From: Sclerurus mexicanus
Lineage: Eukaryota; Chordata; Aves; Passeriformes; Furnariidae
DNA length: 64,000 nt
Assembly: GCA_013396755.1 (NCBI GenBank)
Contig: VWZF01004869.1
Span: forward strand, 186,001 to 250,000
Reading direction: 5' to 3'
The notes under the pieces were generated by a model, which was given only the letters and a program-made list of their open reading frames with translations, had not been told where the DNA came from and did no database searches. Below, in pieces: positions 36,310-46,943 of this stretch. The position numbers were made by a program, and so were the translations under genes. Numbering within the stretch: the stretch's first letter is position 1; every line of letters begins with the position of its first letter.

Positions 36310-36358
36310 TTGGGATAATGTTTGGGATAGTGCTCTGGATAGTGCTTGGGATAGCCCT
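36310..36358. repeat. Short degenerate minisatellite (TTGGGATAGTGCTC type)
   Basis: About four imperfect units of 10-14 bp built on GGATAGTGCT lie head to tail. On the minus strand they translate as repeated LSQ/ALS strings, which explains a repetitive-looking frame there. Confidence 0.8.
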
Positions 36359-38749
36359 CTCTGAAGGTCTCCGTGTCTGACACACAGCTCAGTAGGCACA
36401 GGGTTGTGCTTCAGTGAGGGCCATTTGTTCCTTGTAACAGGGTAACCTGAGAGTGTCATTCCAGGTCCCTATGGGGGCAGGCCCTGTACTGCTCTCCTGA
36501 GTTATTTTTGTGGAGTGTCCTCCCTCTGTGCAATTTGGTTAATTGCCTGATGAGAGCTAATTTAATGGTCAGTGTGTTACAGTTGAATGGGGAGTCATAA
36601 GAGGCTGAGGGCAGGCTCAGGACACTCAAAACTCTGGCACCAATAGGGAAGAAATGACTTTTACAACTTTACATGTTTGTTTAGGCCATTTCAGTCTCCA
36701 ATAGCCGCTTCTATGAGGAGTCTTCACTATCTGTTGTAGGGTGGTGAGACACATCATGACTTCCACATGCCAAAGGCAACCTCTATAACAACATCTATAA
36801 CCTCTTCAGCAATCTTTTTCTTTCATTTAGTCATGAATTGCTTTTTTCTCCCTCCCTTGAGGGAAGGCAAGGCCCTATTCGCCCTGATGATTTCTTTTTT
36901 TACAGTGGCTGATGAGGCCTCCTTATCTACAGAAACACTCCTCTTCTCCTCAGATGCTCCCACTGGACTCAGTCCATTGCAGCTGTGCTAAAAGCTTGTA
37001 GCACTAGTCCTTTAATGTAAACCTAGGGTTCTGAAGAAAATTAACTTGTTTGTGTAGATAGCAGAACTAGGAACATTTTGAAAGGGCAGATGGATTATTT
37101 GGTTTGGGTAATACACCCTCAGATTTGAAATTTGGGATTGGTCAGAGACTGAGAACAAAAACAGTTTCTCACAGATATACCAAAGTGGACTGCCAGTGCC
37201 TGAACAGGAGGCTCCTGCAGACATTTCCTTTGCTCATTAGTCTGTCTTTTCACCTAGTTTGTGGGAAAAGAAGAGTGAGAATGGGAGTGGGAAGGGAGAA
37301 TCTAGATATCTGTTTTTACCAAGTCCCATCTAAACACTTTCTCAGAAGTCTAAACAAGGAAAAGAGTCAATAAACACAGATTAAACAGCACTTGGCTGGA
37401 AATGTTTCTGTTTTGTGCCTTACAGCTCACTGGGAGTATATTTGGAATATGGCATGGGTTCATCTGTATTATGTGGTGTAATAGCAAACATTTTTTCCTG
37501 GAAGGAAGAGTTGCTTGTCTTCACTTGCAAGATTTTGTTTGCTTGTTTGTTTGTTTATCTGATCCCTGTTCTTCAATATGATAATTTTCAGGCAAGAAAA
37601 CCAGTTTTTCCTAAGTACCTTGCTCAGAGACAGGTCTGTGGAGACAACTCTGTAGTATTCAGCAAAGCAATGGAGAACAGTCTCACCTGCAATCACTCAG
37701 ACCTTAGGTGATGAAATATCTATACAAGGTCAAACTTCCTCCAGTACAATTGCAGCCAAGAACATAAACTTTGTGCTCCCTGAAGAACAGGATTCTTTGA
37801 GGTGTTGCAGCATAAAAATAATGAGAAGGGCTGCAGAATCAAGGCATGCCCTGAAGACTTTTCCCTACTCCAGACATGAGTATTTTCAAATTATTCAGGA
37901 ACTAGTTCTTCCCCCAGTTGCTCTCTCTATTGAACAGCATCTTGGTTAGCAGGTAGCCTCTGAAGGAGTAAGGTGTTGGGACAGATTCAACAAAGCATTT
38001 GTACTTTAAATGTATACACAGGTTAAGGAAGCTGAGAAGGTATCCCTGGTCATCTGATTCAATCTATTGCCAAAATTTTCCTTATGAGTCTTGTAACATG
38101 TTCACAAGCTTCTCATGTCCCTGCACTAAAACACAAAAGCATGTAGTCTCTTCAGAAGTGTATGCACATCTATGATTAACTTCAGGAATGCCTTTATTAA
38201 CTGAGACACCATAGTTAGATATATTCTGAAATGTCATTGGGTAATTCCAGGTAACTATCAGAGGGGATTGGTCTTCACGCGTCTGCTTATGGAGAGAGAT
38301 AAGGTGGCCCAGAGAGCAGTTTTTAGAGTACCTCTTTCTCTCCATTGACTCTGGAAGGAGGCAAAGGTCATAAACTAGGCATTGTGATTAGATGCCTAAT
38401 GTGAATCTATGTCATGGTCCTCTTTCTGTTGAATAGGTTGTTTTCATATCTGACAGATTCAGTCTTGCATTTTAATTTTCTAAGTACATATGATACATAT
38501 AATACATATAATGCTTCATGTCAGTGAAGGAAGCAAACTTATTAGGAAGCTCTGCCAGTCATTCCCTCTTACCCCCCAAATTCCTATCCCTATGCTCCCC
38601 ATATCCATTTCTGCCCTTTCCCACAATGTACTAAAAGCCAAAGAAAATGATGAGTTGGAGACTGTCTTCTCTGTAAAGAATGGTGAAATGCTATAAACAT
38701 AATTTGTCAAAGGTAATTTTTTTGGTGTTTCTGCCAGACTAGAGTTTTT

Positions 38750-39029
38750 GAGATACAGCTGAGAAACTGGAGGGAATTGAGAGAAGAGCTGTAGGTATGA
38801 TCAGTACTTGCTTAGGAGTGTTGGAATATAACAAAATTTCCAGAGAAAAACTAGAAGAATGGAGATATGTTCAGCCTGAAAACAAAAGCATGAGTGAAGG
38901 TGTGTGGGTGAGGGAAAGGCATAGCTGCTACCTATTATTAAGTTAGAGAGATTTTACAAAAGGATGCAGTGAGCTTGTTCTCATTACTCAGTGAAGGTAG
39001 AGCAAGGAATAAAAAGCCTCAACTGCATC
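38750..39029 (+). mobile_element. Older CR1-like LINE fragment
   Basis: A diverged stretch with the order expected of a CR1 ORF2 tail in sense orientation: GGTATGATCAGTACTTG, TGTTCAGCCTGAAAACAAAA, GGCATAGCTGCTACCTATTA, then GAGCTTGTTCTCATTACTCA. It ends abruptly where a younger CR1 copy starts near 39030. Divergence is high and the assignment rests on pattern order, not alignment. Confidence 0.5.
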
Positions 39030-40130
39030 AGAGTAGCAGCCTTTGACACTGTCTCCCACAGCATACTCCTGGAAAAGCTGGACAGGTGCCCTCTTCACTG
39101 GGTTAAGAACTGGCTGGATGGCCAGGCCCAGATAGTGGTGATGAGTGGTGCTGCATCCAGTTGATGTCTGGTCACTAGTGGTGTCCCCTAGGGATCAGTG
39201 TTGGACCCAGTTTGGTTTAGCATCCGTATTGATGATCTGGATGAGGAGATCAAGTCTACTATGAGCAAATTTGTAGGTGACACCAAGTTAGATTGGATCT
39301 GCTGGAAGGTAGGAGGGCTCTGCAGAAGGACCTGGACAGTCTGGATCAGTGGCCTGAGACCAATGGCAAGAGGTTCAACAAGACCAAGTGCTGGGTCCTA
39401 CATTTTGGCCACGATATACTGATGTAAGACTACAGGCTGGGGGAAGAGTGGCTGGAAAGTGGCCCAGCAGGAAAGGACCTGGGGGTGCTGTTCAACAGTG
39501 GCTGAACATGAGCCAGCAGTGTGCCCAGGTGGCCAAGAAGGCTGATGGCATATGGGCTTGTATCAGCAATAGTGTGGCCAGCAGGACCAGGAAAGTGATT
39601 GTCCCTCTGTACTGGGCAGTGGAGACGCTGCACCTCAATTCAGGAAGACACTGAGGTGCTGGAATGTATCCAAAGAAGGGCAGTGGAGCTGGTAGAGGCA
39701 CATGACCTTTGAGGAGCAGCTGAGGGAGCTGGAGTTGCTTAGCCTGGAGAAAAGGAGGGTTGGGGGGACCTTATCACACTCTACAACTACCTAAAAGGAA
39801 GTAACCAGGTGGGGGTCAGTCTCTTCTCTCAGTCAGGTAGTGGCAGGACAAGAGGACATAGTCTTAAGTTGCACCAGAGAAGTTTTAGGTTGAACATTAG
39901 GAAGATATTTTTCACAGAAAGGGTGATTAGCTATTGGAATCAGAAATGGTGATTAGCTATTGGAATTGGCTGCACAGGAAGGTGGTGGAGTCATCATCCC
40001 TCAATGTGCTTAAGAAAAGATTGGACATGGCACTTACTGCCATGGTCTAGTTGTCATGGTGGTGTTTGGTCATCGGTTGGACTCAATGATGTCAGAGGTT
40101 TTTTTCCAACCTAATTGATCTGTGAAATTT
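39030..40130 (+). mobile_element. CR1 LINE, truncated copy with decayed reverse transcriptase
   Basis: About 1.1 kb in sense orientation. It begins in the RT block (FDTVSHSILLEKL-like, 39040-39080) and passes LDPVWFSIRIDDLDEEIKST and SKFVGDTKL near 39200-39290. There VGDT replaces the ADDT catalytic-region motif, so the enzyme is dead. The SQQCAQVAKKADGIWACISN block follows at 39508-39570, then the tail and the 3' UTR (GGTTGGACTCAATGATGTCA, TTTTTCCAACCTAATTGATC). Several frameshifts break it. A short tandem duplication occurs at 39923-39966. It sits in DPT intron 1, antisense to the gene. Confidence 0.93.
39923..39966. repeat. Tandem duplication inside a CR1 copy
   Basis: GGTGATTAGCTATTGGAAT occurs at about 39923-39941 and again at 39948-39966 after a short insert. 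In other CR1 copies this segment is single, so it is a secondary duplication. Confidence 0.85.
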
Positions 40131-42516
40131 TAGCAAAATCTTGTCAGATTTGTAATGATTGGTAGCACAAGCCATTCAATCTTCCTGAATTTGATGTGCA
40201 AGGTGAAAAAAAACACTCTGTGAGACAGAGCTGAAAAAGGAATATCACAGTCCATTCTACAAGGATGGGAAATGGACTATCAAGTCCAGCAGACTGCTGT
40301 GATAGCTGACATGAGAGTGATGTATTGCTCACCAACAGATTGGTTTGTTGGGAGTTCAGCAGGCAAGAGAGCTGGCCAAACAGGAACTAATGGTACAGAT
40401 GGTGACTCATATTTGAGGCCCCACTTGATTCCTGAGTGAATCTCTTTAGAGTTGGGGGTGGCTCCAAATAGCACTGAGCTGGGCGTGGAAGAGAGAGAGA
40501 GAAGAGAGGCAGCTACGACAAGTAAGAATGCCAAAGGAGAGGGTGGGATTTTCAATGGTCCCACAGGCTACATCTATGCCATCACATTAATTTGAGGTTT
40601 GAGTTTGCACTTAGACACTCCAGGCTGGCTGCCTGCTAGCCTATACTTTCACTCCAGTCTGGAATGAGACTGCTGGGTTCTTGGGCAGCAGTGTTGGCAC
40701 AACAAAGGATGTGCTGGCTTACAGCAAGCCTCTTCCTGAAGCACTGTAGATACCACTAGCTCATCCCAGGGTGCAGAAAACTGAAAACTGCAGAACCCAA
40801 CCAGACACAGATAGCTAAGATTTATGGAAACAGCCCAAGGGACTAGGAGCACAAGTTCACCTTTGCAAAGGGGTATGTGTTCCATAATCACTCTGGTGAT
40901 TTCTCCTCCCCCAGAATAGAAGAAAGAAAGAAGTAGATCCATGAGGAGCAAGGATGCTGGACTGGGAAGGTGGTCTAGGGAAAATATGCTAAAATAACTC
41001 TGAAAGCTAGGAAGGAGAGAGAAACAGAGTTAAACGCATTAAAGAGGGGTTGGGAAATAAATACACTTGAAGAAAAGATGGGGTTTGCTATAAGAAAAAG
41101 TGTGGGCAAGAAAGAGGACAAAGTGGAAAGATTTTTTTAAGAGGTGAAGGAAATGAGATTCAGATAGTAGACTGTGGATATTGTCATGCTAAGCATATGG
41201 AACATGGTTATGAATGGCTGAATAGCAGAAGGAAATGTTCTGTATAGACATTTGTTTGTGAGAAGTGAACTTGAGCAATTGCTGCCAGGGATTTTTAGAA
41301 GGCGAGTAATAATTTTATTTTGAGCAAAAGAAAGATCTAAGACAAAATTACTATGAAATAAGTAGAAATGGCATCAATGTATAAAAAAATGCGGAAGTCA
41401 TCCAGGATTATCACAGTGTCTTCTTTCTGCCAGTTTTGCAGACCTCCTCCTTTCTTTTCAGTTCTTATTCCAAAATTAAGTATAGGGTCAGTCTTTTTTT
41501 CTCTTAGCAATTGCATCAGCCATAGGCATGTATCACATGGTAAATGAAAGAGTATGAATAATTCAGGACAAAATTTTGAATCATTTACAAAGCAGAAACT
41601 TCACATTTTACTGCTAACCTATTACCACATAACAAAATCTACAAAAATCATGTTTCAAGTATTTGAAAATATTCCTGCATGCATTTCATTCTGTCCAAAA
41701 AATATTTCAATCTGAGAGTTTTCCAAAACTCTATTTCACATTTCATGAAAAAACAATCAGGAGATAATGAAATACTGGGTAAGTGCTGTCCAAACATGAA
41801 ATACTATACATATTTCCCAAATTTATTGTGACCTTTGCCTCCAACGTTGATGGAAAATATAACATTTAGTTAACCAGTTAAACTGACTCTATTAGGGAAT
41901 TAACATGATCTTCTGCTATTACAACACACATATATGTATGCCATCTTTGCTTGTTAGCGTGGATTTTTTGGCTCCTGTAATAACAGCACAACTAGGAAAC
42001 AGCCTTTGTCTATGCCTAAGCCAAAAAGCTTAGCAACAAAAACATCAAGCAAAAAGCCAGTGCAATACAGAGATTATTTTTCCTACTGATAAGAGCCTGA
42101 GGATGGGGTGAGGAATTTTACAGTTTGTTCCCCATTTTAGTCACTGATTGTGTGACTTTTCAAGAGGGACTTTATCCTCTTGTCACTGAAGGTTCCAGAC
42201 TAATTTTCCTTATCTTTGAAACAACAGCAAGACGAAACCACTTTACAGCTGAGGTTGTGAGTGACCAAAGGGTGCAGAGTTTGTAAAGCACACCGACACC
42301 CTCCAGCAAGAAATTGCTACAGAGAAGACAGAAGTGATGCTGATTCCCTCCCATGCATCGTGATTAATGAGTCTTAGGCAGTTGTTCATGGCAGTGAAGC
42401 CACTGGTTATCATGGCATTAATATGCTCTTACATTGCTCTGACCACAGTATTAGAACCCGCATTCCACAGGGGTTATCAGGACTGTGCCCTGCAGGGATT
42501 GTTGGGGATATCCTAC

Positions 42517-42815
42517 CATTCGGTTCCCGCCCTGTTGATCTCTTCCCACCAGCACTCTGTCGGCTCACCGAGGCTCTGGGATGCTGGCATGCAGGCATAG
42601 TTCCACAGTCTGTCAGAGCCTTCCTTCTTGCTGAAAACACTTCTGACAGCCACAATCACCTGCCCGTGTGGGCACTGAAAGTTGAAACCCTGCCGGTACA
42701 CATTGACCCATTCATCGTTATCTCCATAATTATAGGGGCCATAGTAATAGTCACCGTACTGGCCCCATGCCACAGTCACTAGAGGCAGGAACACACAGAG
42801 AAGGACAAGGTCCAT
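42517..42815 (-). CDS. DPT: Dermatopontin exon 1 (residues 1-99 and two bases of codon 100)
   Basis: The ATG at 42815 starts a hydrophobic leader (MDLVLLCVFLPLVTVAWG, residues 1-18) with a predicted signal-peptidase cut before Gln19, matching the mammalian mature N-terminus. A tyrosine/aspartate-rich stretch (residues 20-35) follows; in mammals its tyrosines are sulphated. Next comes the first dermatopontin repeat with Cys48, Cys75 and Cys88 and the hexapeptide DRLWNY at 68-73. The human motif reads DRQWNY, so the Gln is Leu here. The N-terminal Tyr-rich part is two residues shorter than in human, which accounts for 199 versus 201 residues. The open frame runs past the exon, but similarity ends at the donor TG|GTAGGA (42517/42516), which splits Trp100. 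Translation in frame is uninterrupted. Confidence 0.96.
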
Positions 42816-42845
42816 CCTGAAGATGTTCCTGGCTTAGAAATGCCC
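42816..42845 (-). other. DPT: DPT 5' untranslated region (approximate)
   Basis: This is the interval between the ATG and the start site expected 25-30 bp downstream of the TATA box. It contains no upstream ATG. The bases before the start codon (TCTTCAGG ATG G) give a moderate Kozak context with G at +4. The start-site position is inferred from TATA spacing only. Confidence 0.55.
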
Positions 42846-42867
42846 TGCTGTTTTGTTGGGCTGGCCC

Positions 42868-42874
42868 TTTTATA
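42868..42874 (-). promoter_or_regulatory. TATA box of the DPT promoter
   Basis: The minus strand reads GATATAAAAGGG at 42866-42876, a near-consensus TATA box with the typical G-rich 3' flank, about 53 bp upstream of the ATG. The expected transcription start is near 42840-42845. CANNTG E-boxes lie just upstream at 42885-42890 and 42896-42901. TATA-type promoters suit a tissue-restricted gene such as this fibroblast matrix gene. Confidence 0.75.
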
Positions 42875-42892
42875 TCGCATCTAACATTTGGC

Positions 42893-42915
42893 TTCCAGAT
42901 GTTATATTTCCAGAT
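42893..42915. promoter_or_regulatory. Direct repeat TTCCAGAT in the proximal DPT promoter
   Basis: The octamer TTCCAGAT (plus strand) occurs at 42893-42900 and again at 42908-42915, 15 bp apart, about 20-45 bp upstream of the TATA box. The minus-strand form ATCTGGAA contains a GGAA core. It could be a paired factor site; no factor is assigned. Confidence 0.3.
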
Positions 42916-43729
42916 CCAAGTGCAGTGTGTCATTGCTTAGCAAACCTTCTCTGAGTTACAGAGACGTCCAATTACTTTTAAGGTGGAATTCTGCAAGTAC
43001 AGTAAGCCTGCAGTCACTAAGAGCAGGGTCTTCCCACCACCACAAACCATCTGTGATCATTTAGTGCAGAGCTACTGTATCAAGCAAGCTACGCATCATA
43101 GTAGAACTGTCACAGACATCTCACTTCTATCCTCAAGGCAGCAGTTATGTTTTGAAAACTACTTTATTTCAAATTAAAGCTCTATTTGAGGTTGCCATTT
43201 TCCATCATTAGTAACAAGCACCAAAGTGAGATCGTCTGTGTGTCACCATCCTCTCTTCCCTAGATGTGTGTGATATGATTCTGCCAGTGCCTAGAAAGAA
43301 GGGAATTGGGCAAGGTGAGGGAATTCACTGCTCCTGTTGTGAAAACTCCTTTAGAAATTTTGATTTGGTTGGTTGGAAGGTGGAGCCCAAATGACTGAGA
43401 CTCTGTCTTGGCATGTAAACAGCCCACCCTGAGAAGTAGGGCATTGGCTTCTTCCAGGCAGAACTGATTTCTCCACGACTGTATGTGAGCTCCGTGGAAC
43501 AGTGGACTTGGCAGATGTTTTAATTTGAGGATAAAGCACATAAGAAAGTTACAATGAAATAAGCTTCATATGTGACCAGAACCTACTAAAATCTTTGAGC
43601 AAGGCCCTTTAAGCTACCTTGGTTTTATCATGGGCTAGAAACATGAGGCTACTGCTGAGGAACTGTTGTGCTGCAAATTCAAAGTTTGACTTGCCATTTG
43701 GAAAGTGTTTAGGTGCAACATCCTTGGAT
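42916..43729. other. DPT 5' flank, no gene seen
   Basis: Unique sequence upstream of the DPT promoter. Only chance ORFs were seen. Confidence 0.6.
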
Positions 43730-44112
43730 CATTTTTTTATCTGTTCAGCCTGAAGAAGAGGAGACTGGGGGGAGACATCATCACAGTCTACAACTTCCTT
43801 GTGAAGGGAAGTGGAAGGGCAGGCACTGATCTCTTCCCTGGTGACCAGTGACAGAATCCAAGGGAATGGTCTGAAATTGTGTCAGGGGAGGTTTAGGATG
43901 GATATTAGAAAAATGTTCTTCTCCCAGAGAGCAGTTGGGCATTGGAACAGGCTCCCCAGGGAAGTGGTCACAGCACCAAGCCTGACAGGGCTCAAGACGT
44001 ATTTCAATGATACTCTCAGGCACAGGGGGTGACTCTTGGGAATGGCCCTGTGCAGGGCCAGGAGTCGAACTCAATGATCCTTTTGGGTCCCTTCCAGTTC
44101 ATCGTGTTCTAA
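43730..44112 (+). mobile_element. CR1 LINE 3' fragment
   Basis: Sense-orientation CR1 beginning at the SLEKRR-type block (CTGTTCAGCCTGAAGAAGAG). It runs through TGACCAGTGACAGAATCCAA, AGGTTTAGGATGGATATTAG and AGGCTCCCCAGGGAAGTGGT. It ends with CTCAATGATCCTTTTGGGTC and CCTTCCAGTTCATCGTGTTC. One frame (43811-44032) still recalls the tail: GNGLKLCQGRFRMDIRKMFF. It is 5'-truncated and of a different 3'-UTR type from the 7003-8202 copy. Confidence 0.92.
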
Positions 44113-44299
44113 CATAGTCTACGTATGCATATATTGCCTATGCTGTGTTACTAGTGAAATGTGTGACCACTGGAATAGTTCCAGATTCAGATTCCATCTT
44201 TTCTAGTGAAATCACTGTAAAGGGTCCAGAGACTGTTTCTTGCTGCAAATTTCTCCTCCACTCTTTTGACTACCTGTCTTCCTCATTTGGACCACGCAC

Positions 44300-44379
44300 A
44301 AAAAAACTCCAACCACCCCCCCTCCCAAAACCCACCAAAACAAACCAAAACCAAACAAATAAAAAACCAAAAACAAAAG
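44300..44379. repeat. A/C-rich low-complexity tract
   Basis: About 80 bp made almost only of A and C (AAAACCAAAC-type units with a C7 run). It follows closely after a CR1 fragment but is not a CR1 tail. Confidence 0.85.
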
Positions 44380-45934
44380 TCTGTGAGCTTTTATTCTGTT
44401 ACTGGTACTGAAAGAGAGACCTGTGGTGGGTAACAATGGACTTGCTCTTCTCTAGGGATCTCCAAACCCATCATGCCTACTCATTGCTTTGCAGAAGCAG
44501 AAGCATCCCAGGAAGAAGGTGCCTTTACTAATAAACCTCAGTTTTCAATAGCTGTCTTCAGCCTCATCAACCAGGTGCTTTTGTACCTTTAGCTAATGGC
44601 TTTTCTTGTTTGACAAAACTGTAAGTTGTGGTTGGCTCTTTTCCAGAAGAACAGTGCAGCAGTATCTCAGTTGTCTGTGCTCCCAGCCAGTGCAGATCCA
44701 CATGTACCTGGCACATGAGAGCTGCTGATGTGGCTCAGTGCCTCACCTTCAGCTGTAGCAGCTCCAGGTGCCTGGGGAAGGGGGCTACAGAGACAGCAGA
44801 AAAGAGCCCTTTCCTTGGACCTGCCTTCTACTAGATCTTAGATAATAGTAGGGGACACAAGTACCCAAAATCTAAAGTGAGTGAAAAGCTAAGGTTAAAA
44901 ACCCCATAGTTAAATGATGGGCACCAAAGTGCATGAGCTGCACAATCTTACACGAGTTTTTCAGCTAACTCAATAGTGTGGTTTTCCCCCTCTTACTTCC
45001 TTAGAAATGTAGTCACATCTGGGAGCCCTTCACACTGTTGTATATGCCTGAGAGGCATTCTGGAAGAAGTTTTAGCAGGAAGAACCACATGATCATATAG
45101 AAATGATCCTCACCTCACATGACTCTTTATAAGCACCATTCCTTGAAAGAAACTTCTTATGTAACCCATAAAATTATGGGCAAGAGGGAGGAAGAGAGCT
45201 TTGTGGAGAGTAGGGACAGTTTTATTTTGCCTATATTTGCCATGCATGGGAAGCTTTGAGGAGTCTGTTGTCACTTCTTACATACAGCCTACCCTGCCTG
45301 ATCCCCCTTAGTGCATAGGGTGGCACTTCCATCCTGCACTGTGATCAAGAAGTGGCTTGGCTGGGGGAAAAAGCTGTGCAGGGAAAGCAAATGTGGAACA
45401 ACAGCTCCCTGTAGCAGTCGTGGCAGTATAGACATGTCCTCCTCAGGGACTGACTGAAAATCTACAGTTCTGTGTTTCTGGATCCAGTGCTTTTTGGGTA
45501 CTTTTAATATTAAATTTCATGTTTCTTTCTGAACTGAACAAAACCAGAAGAGAGCAGACTTTCTTACAGGACAGACATGATGGTTTTTAGTCACTTTGAA
45601 GAAGGGTGGTATTTCTGGTTTGCACTATGAGGAAACACTGATATTTAAAAATCAGTACCTCTCTGAAATTTTACTTTAAAAACAGCAGCTGCATGCCTTG
45701 CACATCCAATCTTTGGAAAAGCTGAAAGTGTCAATGAAGTAGTAAATATGAGGTGCTAAGTCCAATCTTTCATTATCAGTTCCTTACCGTAGAATCTATA
45801 TTGGCTGATAATTTTATTCCCCATCAGTTCTTAGAAATTTAATCCACACAAACAAGTATTTACTTTCTTGCCCAGTGGTGACAGATGAAAGTAATTATTC
45901 TCAATACCCCTCCTCACTGGCCTAACTTTGGAGT
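44380..45934. other. Intergenic DNA, no gene seen
   Basis: Unique sequence; nothing recognised. Confidence 0.6.
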
Positions 45935-46010
45935 TAGCTCAACTTTGAGCACAGTTTGGACTAGATGCTTTAAGAAGAATGTCCTTTCCAACCTGAATTA
46001 TTCTGTGTTT
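45935..46010 (+). mobile_element. Short CR1 LINE 3'-end fragment
   Basis: The block AGTTTGGACTAGATGCTTTA followed by TCCTTTCCAACCTGAATTAT and TCTGTGTTTC is the typical CR1 3' terminus in sense orientation. Only the last ~75 bp remain. Confidence 0.75.
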
Positions 46011-46923
46011 CTCTCCTGCTGAAGATACTAGATTGGTGTTATTACTGCTTTGGAGTCATTAGGAGAAATGCTGCAGTATTCCTGTACCATGCCATGTTAC
46101 AGCCATGAAATGCAGAGAGATTGGAGTGCTTTGAACTAAAATCACAGATGCAGTAGAACTATTTGAATGAAGAACAGTAACTAGCTTAATAGTTTTAGCA
46201 CACAAACTCTATACTGAAATAGAGGAAAGACCAGTAAAGCTTTATTTATTATTTGGCAAACACAGAGAAGCTAGAGATGCAATGAGAAAAGTAAGGGTTC
46301 AGACTTGGTCAGTGACAGGGACAACTAGACCTGTGCCTACAAAACTGAGTTGCGTGAAAGTAGTGTCATATGGTTTTACTGGGGTATCTGTGCTACTCAA
46401 ATTCCTGTGTTTGCAAGGGTCTGGCTCATAGGCAGCCAGTTTTTTCCCACACTATGAGGGCAGAAGGGCCATATAAGGGTGTTACTTCACAGCACTTCAT
46501 CTTTTTGATGCACAAGAGTGATTCCATCCCATATTACTCAGGACTATAGCCAGAAATGAAGCTTCGCATTTTGTACTGGTGAAGGAGTGTCTATATCCTG
46601 ACCCCTGAAGTCCTCTGTGCAAAACAGGTATGACAGAAACAATGACAGTAGCAGCAGCAATATACAACTGATTCCAAGCTAGTGCGGCCTCATTGTGGCA
46701 TTTCACTGTGAGAAGAAAGTGTTTTACATGTCAACTCATAGCAACACTGAGGTTGCACACTGTGAACATATTTTCCATATTTTATTGCATACTGTCTCAG
46801 TGTGATGCTGGCAGTTCTGGTAAAGCAGAGTGGCTTGGATGAGTCAGGGAGGCTGCATGATCTGGGAGCTGTAAATTGAATTCAATTACTGATTACTTTT
46901 CCCTGTCATCTTTGCAGCATGAC

Positions 46924-46943
46924 TTTTTATATATATATAAAAA
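46924..46943. repeat. Perfect 20-bp AT palindrome
   Basis: T5(AT)5A5 is its own reverse complement. It could extrude as a small cruciform. In AT-rich DNA it may be accidental. Confidence 0.9.

Larger units (their letters stand above)
32245..42516 (-). other. DPT intron 1
   Basis: A 10.3-kb phase-2 intron (donor GTAGGA, acceptor TTATTAG). It holds two adjacent CR1 pieces antisense to the gene (about 38750-40130) and two small tandem repeats (33351-33390 and 36310-36358). No additional coding exon was recognised. Confidence 0.85.
16508..42815 (-). other. DPT: DPT gene, start codon to stop codon (four exons, three introns)
   Basis: Four minus-strand exons (42815-42517, 32244-32119, 22426-22319, 16574-16508) join into one 600-nt reading frame of 199 residues plus a TAA stop. 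Human dermatopontin has 201. The introns are about 10.27, 9.69 and 5.74 kb, all in phase 2 (TG|G, TG|G, AG|G). Dermatopontin is a secreted 22-kDa extracellular-matrix protein. From the mammalian literature it binds decorin/dermatan sulphate, TGF-beta and fibronectin, and accelerates collagen fibril formation. Seen in the product are a signal peptide, a Tyr-rich N-terminus, ten cysteines (five disulphides expected), and three copies of the family hexapeptide D-R-x-W-x-F/Y at residues 68-73, 123-128 and 179-184. No N-x-S/T glycosylation site is present. Recognition rests on recall of the family; no search was run. Confidence 0.96.
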
